This document shows positions 15,791 to 23,364 of a stretch of DNA of 47,275 bases, piece by piece. The position numbers and the translations under genes were made by a program. The notes below the pieces were generated by a model. The model made no database searches. It was not told the origin of the DNA and saw only the letters and a program-made list of their open reading frames with translations. Source of the stretch: Bacteroidales bacterium (GTDB lineage: Bacteria; Bacteroidota; Bacteroidia; Bacteroidales; P3). Within the stretch, counting starts at the first letter, position 1. Each line of letters begins with the position of its first letter. Location of the stretch: NCBI GenBank assembly GCA_017509045.1, contig JAFWQP010000122.1:1-47275 (forward strand). The letters are read 5' to 3'.

Positions 15791-18700
15791 GAATCAAAGA
15801 GCTACACCTACGAAACATAGCCTCTATCGAACGTGCCGACATCGACTTTGAGCATGACCTAACCGACCCGACAACAGGCCTCCAATCTAATATCTTTCTT
15901 ATCTCTGGCGACACCGGTGTGGGAAAGACGGTTCTGCTCGACGGCATTACAATGGCACTGTACAAGACCACCCCACGCCTCACTGACGTAGAAAATCAAA
16001 AAGGTAACAAATATGAGAACCTTCTGGGCGAAATGGTCAGCATCGACAGCCTAAACCAATACACACGACTAGGCATTTCTTCGAAAGACGACTGCTACAG
16101 CGAGGTGTTGTTCGAAGGCAACGACGGCATCGATTACCTAGCTAGACTCGAGTTAGGCTACACCCGCAACGGCACCTACCGCGAGCCTCGTTGGACCGTA
16201 AAGGCAGGCGAAGCCGATTGGGAACGGGTGAACTATCGCGACAGCCAGATCGAACATGCCATAGGACTCTCCTTCCAGCAGTTCAACCGCATGGCGATGC
16301 TGGCTCAGGGGCAGTTTGCCGCCTTCCTTTGTGGTGATAAAAAAGAACGTGAGGTAATATTAGAACAACTCACCAACACCGAAATCTTTTCTACCTACGG
16401 CATAGCCATCAAGAACCTCTATGACCGCTCCAACGTGAACAAGCGTATTGCTGAAAACACCTACCAAACAGAGTCGGCACACATTCTCGCTCCCGAAGTC
16501 GTCACCGAACTATCGCAACAAATCGAAACCAAAAGTCAGTCTGTAGACAATCTACAACAGCAGATAATACTTCTCGAAGCTCAAATCGAGAAAGTTTCTC
16601 ACATAGTCGACAACGAGAAGAAAGCCGAAATTGCCCAACAACGCATTACCGCAGCCCAAAACGACCAAGCTAGCCAGAAATATCTCACATATAAGCAATT
16701 ATCCACCGACTGGCTTGCCACCGAACAGGAACGCCACCAACTTCAACAACTACGGAATGCCTTACACGAACAACTCTCCGTACAACAACAACTCAAAACC
16801 TGCCAAGACACCTTCGGCATCCTTTCCTCCGACCTCAATTGGCGCAAAGAACAGATAACCCACGACACCAACCTGCTGGCACAGCAGTCACAATGGCTGC
16901 AAGAACGTGCCGACCGCGAAACACTTTACGCACAAGCCGACGAGACTCTAGTCCATCTCTCTTCCTACGACAGACAACAGAAGAAAATCCAACAACTGAC
17001 AAACGACCTAACTCAAACCCAGAACGCCAGTGCCCCATTGCAGACCCGACTATCACAAGCCACCACAGCATTCCAGTTGGCCGACGAAACCGTCAGAAGC
17101 AAAGAACAATCCATTCTGCATATTCAGCAACAAAGAGATGCCCTCCACCCCGACAATATTAACCAACAACTAACCCTCCTGTCAGAACGAAAGAAACATT
17201 TTGAATCTTGGATTCAACAGCATCAGCAACTGACCAACCAGCAGCAAGCCATAGCCGATGCCCTTAAGGATGTTGCCGACGCCCTCCAGACACTGCAAAA
17301 GCTCAATGAGGCATACCTTACCGCCAAGCAGGCAACCGAGCAGGCAAAGACACGTTCCGACGAAGCCATGAAACGCTACTCTACTATGAGTAGCAGCGTC
17401 GACGACTCACTCAAAAGTCTCCGCGCCCGCATGGCAGAGATTCATGCTGATACATGCCCACTTTGTGGACAACACATCGCCCAGATGCCCGTCGAAGATG
17501 ATTTACTCCAAATTCTTGCCCCTCTGAAAGAGGAACAGCAACTACGATCATACGAATACAACCAAGCCCTCGAACGGCAAAACAAAGCCCAACAAGAACA
17601 CGACAACCTTGCCGGACAGATTACCGCTAAGGAGAAAGCCATCGCCACCCAGCAACTCTCTTTGCAACAAACAGAGAATACCCTGCGCCAACAAATCGAA
17701 AAAGAGCACTGCACCTACGATTCTACCTTCGCCGAGCGAGCCCGCGCAATACTACTGGAAACCGAGCAACTCATCTGCACATACGAACAACAGCGCCAAC
17801 AGGTAGAAATATACCAACGCCAATGGCAGCAACTACTAGATGAAAAAAAACCGCTCGACACAGCCCTCAGAACCGCCCAGCAAGAACTCTCCAACGCCAC
17901 ACATGCTCTCGACACCAACATCGAAAACATCAACTCTCTCAATCGCCAAATCGCCTCAGAAAAAGAGGCTCTGCTCAACCTAATCTCCATCTTGTCCGAG
18001 CGCCTCTCTCCTTTCTACCCCAACTGGAACCTGGCTATACCCGACACCCTCCGCAATCTAAAGACAGCTACCATAGAATACCGCCAAAGAAAGACCGAGC
18101 ACGACTCCTTTGCCCAAAAACTCGATAACAACCGCAATCACTACAACCAGATGGAAGAACTCCGCTGCGCCCTGCTCACCAGCCATCCTCAATGGAACCT
18201 CTCCTATATACCTCAGCAACACCTCTCCTCCAACATCCTGTCCGAATGGGCTGACCTCTCCACTTCCGTCACCTCCATACACAGCCGGCTCAACATGCTC
18301 GACGACACCATCACCCAATGCCGCACCACGCTCGATAACTGGTACCAGCAAACCCATCGCACCGAGCAAGACCTCGACAACCTCATCCGCCAAGCCCAAC
18401 TACTACCCACAGCCCAACTCTTCGTCAAGCAAACCGACGAGACGCTGCGTTCTGCCACCGATGCCCTTGCCGAAGCCAACAGAAGCATCGCCGAAGCCCG
18501 TGAGCAAATGGGACTACAAGCCACCGACACCGTTCCCGACATCAACCTGCTCAGAACCCAAAAGTCCCAACTCATCGAACTAAAAGAGCAGGAAAACGCC
18601 GCCATCGCCACCGCCAAGTCCCAACTCGACACAAATGCCACTATCCAAAAAAGAGCAGACGAAGCCAAACTGGCAATGGAAGCCAGCCAACAAACCTTTG

Positions 18701-19212
18701 CCCGTTGGGAGAAGCTAAACCGCTACTTCGGCGGCACACGCTTCCGTACACTTGTGCAAACCTATATCCTCCGCCCGCTACTCATCAATGCCAACATCTA
18801 CCTAGGGCAGATCACCGACCGCTATTCCCTCACCTGTAGCGAGGAAAACGACAAACTCACCGTTCTAGTCCTCGACCGTTACAACAAAAACGAAGTGCGC
18901 AGTGTCACCGTGCTCTCTGGCGGCGAACGCTTCATGGTATCGCTTGCCCTGTCGCTCGCCCTCTCCTCACTCAACCGTCCCAACCTCAATGTCAATATTC
19001 TCTTCATCGACGAAGGCTTCGGCACCCTCGACCAAAAGTCCCTCGACAGTGTTATGGCCACACTCGAGAAACTGCAAGACATTGCCGGACAAGGCAACCG
19101 CCGCGTAGGTATCATCTCCCACCGCGAAGAACTCTACGAACGCATCCACACCCAAATACGGGTCAGCCCTCACGGCGAAGGCCGCAGCCGCGTAGAGATT
19201 GTCAAAGAATAA
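15787..19212 (+). CDS. sbcC: Exonuclease SbcCD, ATPase subunit SbcC
   Basis: A 1141-residue SMC-like ATPase (Rad50/SbcC). The N-terminal Walker A is SGDTGVGKTVLLDGIT (about 38-53). Two very long Gln-rich coiled coils (about 200-540 and 590-960) flank a zinc hook with CPLC at about 556-559. The C-terminal lobe has the ABC signature VLSGGERFMVSLAL (about 1040-1053) and Walker B ILFIDEGFGTLD (about 1072-1083). It clamps DNA ends and feeds them to SbcD with ATP. The start overlaps sbcD. Coding DNA is strongly biased to C- and A-ending codons. A terminator hairpin follows at 19222-19250. Confidence 0.95.
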   Translation: MRIKELHLRNIASIERADIDFEHDLTDPTTGLQSNIFLISGDTGVGKTVLLDGITMALYKTTPRLTDVENQKGNKYENLLGEMVSIDSLNQYTRLGISSKDDCYSEVLFEGNDGIDYLARLELGYTRNGTYREPRWTVKAGEADWERVNYRDSQIEHAIGLSFQQFNRMAMLAQGQFAAFLCGDKKEREVILEQLTNTEIFSTYGIAIKNLYDRSNVNKRIAENTYQTESAHILAPEVVTELSQQIETKSQSVDNLQQQIILLEAQIEKVSHIVDNEKKAEIAQQRITAAQNDQASQKYLTYKQLSTDWLATEQERHQLQQLRNALHEQLSVQQQLKTCQDTFGILSSDLNWRKEQITHDTNLLAQQSQWLQERADRETLYAQADETLVHLSSYDRQQKKIQQLTNDLTQTQNASAPLQTRLSQATTAFQLADETVRSKEQSILHIQQQRDALHPDNINQQLTLLSERKKHFESWIQQHQQLTNQQQAIADALKDVADALQTLQKLNEAYLTAKQATEQAKTRSDEAMKRYSTMSSSVDDSLKSLRARMAEIHADTCPLCGQHIAQMPVEDDLLQILAPLKEEQQLRSYEYNQALERQNKAQQEHDNLAGQITAKEKAIATQQLSLQQTENTLRQQIEKEHCTYDSTFAERARAILLETEQLICTYEQQRQQVEIYQRQWQQLLDEKKPLDTALRTAQQELSNATHALDTNIENINSLNRQIASEKEALLNLISILSERLSPFYPNWNLAIPDTLRNLKTATIEYRQRKTEHDSFAQKLDNNRNHYNQMEELRCALLTSHPQWNLSYIPQQHLSSNILSEWADLSTSVTSIHSRLNMLDDTITQCRTTLDNWYQQTHRTEQDLDNLIRQAQLLPTAQLFVKQTDETLRSATDALAEANRSIAEAREQMGLQATDTVPDINLLRTQKSQLIELKEQENAAIATAKSQLDTNATIQKRADEAKLAMEASQQTFARWEKLNRYFGGTRFRTLVQTYILRPLLINANIYLGQITDRYSLTCSEENDKLTVLVLDRYNKNEVRSVTVLSGGERFMVSLALSLALSSLNRPNLNVNILFIDEGFGTLDQKSLDSVMATLEKLQDIAGQGNRRVGIISHREELYERIHTQIRVSPHGEGRSRVEIVKE

Positions 19213-19221
19213 CCCAAATTA

Positions 19222-19250
19222 CAAAGCCGCCCCAATTCGGAGCGGCTTTG
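19222..19250. terminator. Bidirectional terminator between sbcC and the POT transporter
   Basis: CAAAGCCGC pairs with GCGGCTTTG around a CCCAATTCGGA loop that can extend the stem by CC/GG. A-rich on one side and T-rich on the other, it can serve both convergent genes. Confidence 0.8.
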
Positions 19251-19273
19251 ATTTATCAGAAAAAGCTATTCGT

Positions 19274-20941
19274 TTACTTGTTGTCAGCCGTGATGTGCTC
19301 GAGCCATTTGAGCATACCCAGCATCACGCCCATCGAGATGAGGCAGAAGATGGCAAATACGGCCCAGGTCATCCACTGGTGCGGGAAGGCGTTGAGCATC
19401 TTGACACCGAGGAAGATGAACAGGTTGCCAATGGCTGTTGCCGCGAGCCACAGACCTTGGCAGATACCTTGCAGATGCTTCGGCGCAATCTTCGACACAA
19501 ACGAAAGTCCCAGCGGCGAGATGAACAACTCGGCTACTGTCAGGAAGAAGTAGGTGAGTATCAGAATTGACGGGCTTGACTTCATGGCCATCTTGGTCGC
19601 CTCCGGCAGGGCTTTGAAAGCTTCGCCAGAGGGGTAGTTGTTGGCAACTGCGACGCAGATGAGGAAGATGTAGGCGCAGGCGGCGATGAACATACCGATG
19701 GCTATCTTGCGCGGGGTGGAGACTTCCTTGCCTTTGCGTACCAGAGAGGCGAATATCCACATGACGATGGGGGTAAGAATGATGACAAAGAAGGGGTTGA
19801 TACACTGCAGAATCTCGGGCGGAATGGCGCTGGTATCGACAAAGTCGCGGGCAAAGATGGAGAGCGACTGGGCATTCTGGTGGAATGAGAACCAGAAAAA
19901 GACGGCTACGCCGAGCACGGCATAGAGGGCATACATGCGCTGCTTGATTTCCTTGGCATTGGCCTGGCGCTCTTCGGGGGTGTAGTCTTCAGTCTTGGTC
20001 TTGGCTTTTTTGATGGGATTGGGCAGGCGGTTTTTAACACCGAGGAAGATAAGGAGCGAGATGAGCATGGCCAGCACTGAGGCGATGAAGGCGAAATGGA
20101 CACCCGTGTTATAGACTTGTAGGTAGTCGTTGCAGAATCGGCCCATGTCGGCGGCTGCATCGGGGAACTGCTGAGTGAGGTTGGTGAGGTTTTCCATGTC
20201 GTTGCCCTCAGTGGTGCCTTGGACAAACTTGTGGCAGAGGCGGGGCAGGTCGGCATTGTAAACTAGGTTCTTGGTCTGGAGCCACCAGTTGCGGATAAGC
20301 GGAGCGATGAAGGGGGCGATAACACCACCGATGTTGATGAAGACGTAAAAAATTTGGAATCCGCTATCGCGCTTCTCCTTGGCTTGTGCCAGCGCCTCGG
20401 GGCCTTTCTTGGCGGCCTCGGCCTCGAAGTCATCGTACAACTGGCCCACGATGGCCTGCAGGTTGCCCTTGAACAAGCCGTTACCACAGGCAATCAGCAC
20501 GAGGGCAAGCATGGTGATGACCAACACCCACGAGAATCCACCGTGGTCGCTGAACACGGGGATAGAGAGGATGGCATAACCCAACGCCATTACAATGATA
20601 CCCCATATGATGGTGCTCTTGTAGTTCTGTGTGCGGTCGGCAATGATACCGCCAGGCAAGGCGAGCACATAGATGAGGAAGTAGAACACCGCGAACATGA
20701 TGCCCGACACCTCGTCCGAAATACCGAACTTGGAGCAGATAAACAACACAAGCACGGCATTCATGATGTAATAGCCGAAACGCTCGCCCATGTTGCTCAG
20801 TGCGGCAGCGATCAAGCCCTTGGGGTGCTCCTTTCTAGCCTTGCGCAGGTAGAATAGCAAAAACGGGAGAACAACAATCAAAACGCCTATCAAAACACAC
20901 AACGGGCGATTTGTCTCCCAAAGATTAAGGATACTGTTCAT
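19274..20941 (-). CDS. POT-family proton-coupled oligopeptide transporter
   Basis: A 555-residue inner-membrane protein with 12-14 hydrophobic segments. The family signature is in the first helices: ALSNMGERFGYYIMNAVLVL (about 47-66), where the glutamate usual at the start of ExxERFxYY is replaced by Asn/Ser-rich residues. FAVFYFLIYVLALPGGIIADR (about 83-103) matches the PTR2 signature loop, and a cytoplasmic loop sits at about 310-340 (KKAKTKTEDYTPEERQ). It would import di- and tripeptides with protons, feeding amino-acid fermentation. Single gene, with its own promoter (box 21011-21018) divergent from the Sua5 gene and a shared terminator with sbcC. Confidence 0.92.
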   Translation of the reverse strand: MNSILNLWETNRPLCVLIGVLIVVLPFLLFYLRKARKEHPKGLIAAALSNMGERFGYYIMNAVLVLFICSKFGISDEVSGIMFAVFYFLIYVLALPGGIIADRTQNYKSTIIWGIIVMALGYAILSIPVFSDHGGFSWVLVITMLALVLIACGNGLFKGNLQAIVGQLYDDFEAEAAKKGPEALAQAKEKRDSGFQIFYVFINIGGVIAPFIAPLIRNWWLQTKNLVYNADLPRLCHKFVQGTTEGNDMENLTNLTQQFPDAAADMGRFCNDYLQVYNTGVHFAFIASVLAMLISLLIFLGVKNRLPNPIKKAKTKTEDYTPEERQANAKEIKQRMYALYAVLGVAVFFWFSFHQNAQSLSIFARDFVDTSAIPPEILQCINPFFVIILTPIVMWIFASLVRKGKEVSTPRKIAIGMFIAACAYIFLICVAVANNYPSGEAFKALPEATKMAMKSSPSILILTYFFLTVAELFISPLGLSFVSKIAPKHLQGICQGLWLAATAIGNLFIFLGVKMLNAFPHQWMTWAVFAIFCLISMGVMLGMLKWLEHITADNK

Positions 20942-21008
20942 AGTTTGATTTTTTTGATTATTAATATGTTAAATTTGTCAAATCTTACTATTGCCAATAT
21001 TTCTAACA

Positions 21009-21050
21009 TGCAAAGATACGAATATTTCTGAATAAATCGTATCTTTGCAC
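21009..21050. promoter_or_regulatory. Divergent promoters inside a perfect 13-bp inverted repeat
   Basis: TGCAAAGATACGA at 21009-21021 and TCGTATCTTTGCA at 21038-21050 are exact reverse complements. Each arm holds one Bacteroides -7 box: TATCTTTG on the minus strand (21011-21018) for the POT gene, and on the plus strand (21040-21047) for the Sua5 gene. Confidence 0.75.
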
Positions 21051-21113
21051 CAAAATTTAACGTTTTTCCACCCCACAAAACCCATAATAAAACAACGTTC
21101 AAACGAAACGAAC

Positions 21114-21199
21114 TCTCAATTCTCAACTCTCAATTCTCAATTAATAAAATGCCCCTCGATTCTCAATTCTCTATTCTCAACTCTCAATTCTCAATACTC
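21114..21199. repeat. Heptad tandem repeat (TCTCAAT type) running into the Sua5 gene
   Basis: Heptads TCTCAAT/TCTCAAC repeat before the start codon (21114-21142). After an interruption (taataaaatgcccc) they resume as TCAATTC/TCTATTC/TCAACTC units inside the gene. The repeat crosses the start codon at 21149. Confidence 0.8.
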
Positions 21200-21736
21200 C
21201 CCGCCTTGCGCCAAGGGCTCACCCTCCTCTACCCCACCGACACCATCTGGGGAATCGGTTGCGATGCCGCCAACGCTGATGCCGTAGAACGCATCTATGC
21301 CATCAAACAGCGCGACCACAGCAAATCCATGCTCATCCTCGCCAACCAACAGATGCTCTCGCCCCACACACCCTCCGAAGCCCTCCAGCTACTGCTCCAC
21401 AGCTCCCGCCCCACCACCGTCATCCTGCCCGCCACTATGCTCGCCGCCCCCATCGCCCACAACCTCCCCGCCGCGGACGGCACCGTCGGCGTACGCATAC
21501 CCCAATTCGACTTCTGCCAACAACTACTTAACCACCTCGGCTGCCCCCTAGTCAGCACCTCAGCCAACCTCTCTGGCCACCCCTCCCCAGCCACCTACGA
21601 CGACATCGACCCCATCTTAAAGCAGCGCATCGACTGCTGCCTCCCCGACCACCCCTCGTTCCACCATCCAGCCACAGCCCCCAGCCGCATCGTACGCCTT
21701 CTTCCCGACGGCACCCTCTCCACCCTCCGCGGCTGA
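21149..21736 (+). CDS. Sua5/YciO/YrdC-type threonylcarbamoyl-AMP synthase
   Basis: A 195-residue protein of the YrdC fold, which joins threonine, bicarbonate and ATP to threonylcarbamoyl-AMP, the first step of t6A37 modification of ANN-decoding tRNAs. Motifs: LYPTDTIWGIGCDAANADAVERIY (about 26-49), IKQRDHSKSMLIL (KxR-S-K motif, about 51-63), and PLVSTSANLSGHPSP (about 132-146). It is the short form without the Sua5 C-terminal domain. The first 17 residues (MPLDSQFSILNSQFSIL) are translated from heptad repeats and are not family sequence. No later ATG gives a complete fold, so the repeat supplies the start. Transcribed from the box at 21040-21047. Confidence 0.9.
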   Translation: MPLDSQFSILNSQFSILPALRQGLTLLYPTDTIWGIGCDAANADAVERIYAIKQRDHSKSMLILANQQMLSPHTPSEALQLLLHSSRPTTVILPATMLAAPIAHNLPAADGTVGVRIPQFDFCQQLLNHLGCPLVSTSANLSGHPSPATYDDIDPILKQRIDCCLPDHPSFHHPATAPSRIVRLLPDGTLSTLRG

Positions 21737-21780
21737 ACAGCAACCCACCCATCACCTGTCGGACATATACAAAAGAGGGA

Positions 21781-22216
21781 TATTTCATCCCGTTTTGTCT
21801 CCATTTTGCCTCCACCTTGCCTCCACTCTTAGGAGTGGAGCCAGAGCGAACCCAGAGCGAAGGCAGAACGAAGGCAGAGTGTGTCCGCCGTCGGTTATAA
21901 TTATACCAAAAAAGTCAAAAATTAGGGTGCCACTTTTGAGAAAAAAAAGTGGCACTAAGCGGCACCCGATGACAATAACAATAACAATAGATATGAGACC
22001 ACTATTCACACTCAGTTCACAGTTTGCAAGGCAAACACAATGACCGACAGCTACATACGCCCAACTGTGAAATGTGAAATGTGAAATGCAATGATTTTTG
22101 GTTTTTTTGAGAGGTATATAATATAGTATTATTAATATAATTAATTAATAATTAATAATATATATAATAAATTACCTGTATTGTGGAAAAAACATACGCA
22201 GTTCACAGTTCACACT
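21781..22216 (-). repeat. Composite intergenic repeat, copy B (inverted relative to copy A)
   Basis: The reverse complement aligns with 8048-8480 end to end: TGTGAAC heptads, TTTTTTCCACAATACAGGT, an ATTAATTATTAATTA core, CATTGCA, TTTCACA heptads, a TTATTG run, the GGGTGCCAC/GTGGCACCC hairpin, and 11-base TGCCTTCGCTC units. Here the 11-base array is followed past its hairpin by the complementary array (TGGAGGCAAGG type), so it can fold into a long stem. Confidence 0.85.
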
Positions 22217-22250
22217 TATCATGTTGAATATTTCATCTTTTTACCATAAC

Positions 22251-22526
22251 AAATTATCCCAAATCGGTCATTAGGTTTTATGCCAGAGTGGTATTTGTTT
22301 CGAGAAGATTGTCGGCGAAACCATTGAAGGCGTAGCGGGCTACGGCGAAATGTTTTCGTTGGCAAGATTCTGAACGTTACCCAAGGCGAGAGCAGAGCAA
22401 GCTTGCTTGCTATGCCGAGCCTAAGTAACGTCATGGAACATAAAGAAATGCCACTATGGCATAAAAAGGACAAAACAAAATGATTTCTGAGTGCTTTCCG
22501 TCCTAATGACCGATTTGGGATTATTT
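22251..22526. repeat. MITE-like element with 25-bp inverted ends
   Basis: AAATTATCCCAAATCGGTCATTAGG (split for reading: 22251-22270 and 22271-22275) matches the reverse complement of 22502-22526 at 24 of 25 positions. A second inverted pair lies inside: TTTTATGCCAGAGTGG at 22276-22291 against the complement of CCACTATGGCATAAAA near 22451-22466. The 150-base centre has no gene. The terminal motif recurs at 31166-31182. Confidence 0.75.
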
Positions 22527-22587
22527 ATCAGTCATCAAAACCAAGGTATGCATGCCCTGATTTCAGGTATGGGTGCTTGATGCGCTA

Positions 22588-22745
22588 CAGTGCTACAGTG
22601 CTACAGTTCGTATTTGAGATGTCCATTTCTCAATAAGCATCTACAAAATCACTAATACTCAAATTTTTGATAAGCACCCCCCCCAAAAAATGATTGGAGG
22701 CTTTGATAAGTCTAAAAACGGACTGTAGCACTGTAGCGCTGTAGC
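22588..22745. repeat. Element bounded by complementary octad repeats (GCTACAGT / ACTGTAGC)
   Basis: Three tandem GCTACAGT units at the left face ACTGTAGC/GCTGTAGC units (22721-22745) at the right, with about 110 AT-rich bases between. The arms can pair over about 23 bp. Confidence 0.8.
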
Positions 22746-22917
22746 AAAATGACCTTCAATATTGCGCAACTACGTGTTGGGGTTGAAATACACACAAGCC
22801 ATTATATATCAATCCAAAACGCACTTTTTCTCGACAAAAATGTAAAAAAAGTCACACGACACCTTTTGCACCTGAATCAACCTAATCGACTAATTACAAA
22901 TACATTGCAAAGATGTC

Positions 22918-23058
22918 ACAAAAGTCACATGTCACATGCAATGTGTTTTTTATGCGAGATAGTCTATTATACTATAATTAATTATTAATCATTATATTAT
23001 CATAATTACTCTCCCTATAACCCAAAAACATACGCATGTGACTTGTGACATGTGACTT
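22918..23058. repeat. Element bounded by complementary heptad repeats (GTCACAT / ATGTGAC)
   Basis: AAAGTCACATGTCACATGC at the left and GCATGTGACTTGTGACATG at the right flank an AT-rich core with ATTAATTATTAATC. Next to the arms are the motifs CAATGTGTTTTT and AAAAACATACGC, which also occur in copy B beside different arm repeats. Confidence 0.8.
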
Positions 23059-23085
23059 TCACCTCTCCCCCTCTGTAATCACTAC

Positions 23086-23122
23086 AGCGTTCACTGTTCA
23101 CTGTTCATTGCATAGTGTTTTT
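23086..23122 (+). repeat. Half element with TTCACTG heptads
   Basis: GTTCACTGTTCACTGTTCA followed by TTGCATAGTGTTTTT resembles one arm and core edge of the elements to its left. No complementary right arm is found, so it appears truncated. Confidence 0.55.
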
Positions 23123-23314
23123 CTCTCTGCAATCTGGGGTTATACTAACCTGTTCTATGCAGAATCATACTATTTTCATGAATCAGGATGCTTTTTTCAT
23201 AATCTTCCAATAAAAACCAAACACAAACAATCATCTGAAATTTACTTTTTCTACTTACTTCGGCTTCCTCTCGGCATAATCAACAACTAATCCGACTGCT
23301 TTGCAGAATAATAT

Positions 23315-23345
23315 TTTGCCAATCAAGAAAAAATGAGTACTTTTG
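23315..23345 (+). promoter_or_regulatory. Bacteroides-type promoter of the type I restriction operon
   Basis: TTTG at 23315-23318, 19 bases, TACTTTTG at 23338-23345. The hsdR start codon follows 20 bases after the box. Confidence 0.75.
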
Positions 23346-23364
23346 CAAATTATTTAATCTGCTT

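Larger units (their letters stand above)
21737..23337. other. 1.6-kb gene-free repeat region
   Basis: Between the Sua5 gene and the hsdR promoter there is no credible gene; frames of 60-85 codons are made of repeat sequence. The region holds repeat copy B (21781-22216), a MITE-like element (22251-22526), and three elements bounded by short tandem repeats (22588-22745, 22918-23058, 23086-23122). The rest is AT-rich spacer. Confidence 0.75.

Noticed and set aside
22588..23122. Possible CRISPR array
   Set aside because: Repeats are 7-8 bases and directly adjacent, without spacers of equal length, and no cas genes are present.
22219..23290. Short frames of 79-84 codons in the repeat region
   Set aside because: They consist of inverted and tandem repeats and AT-rich spacer; no ribosome-binding site or domain is visible.
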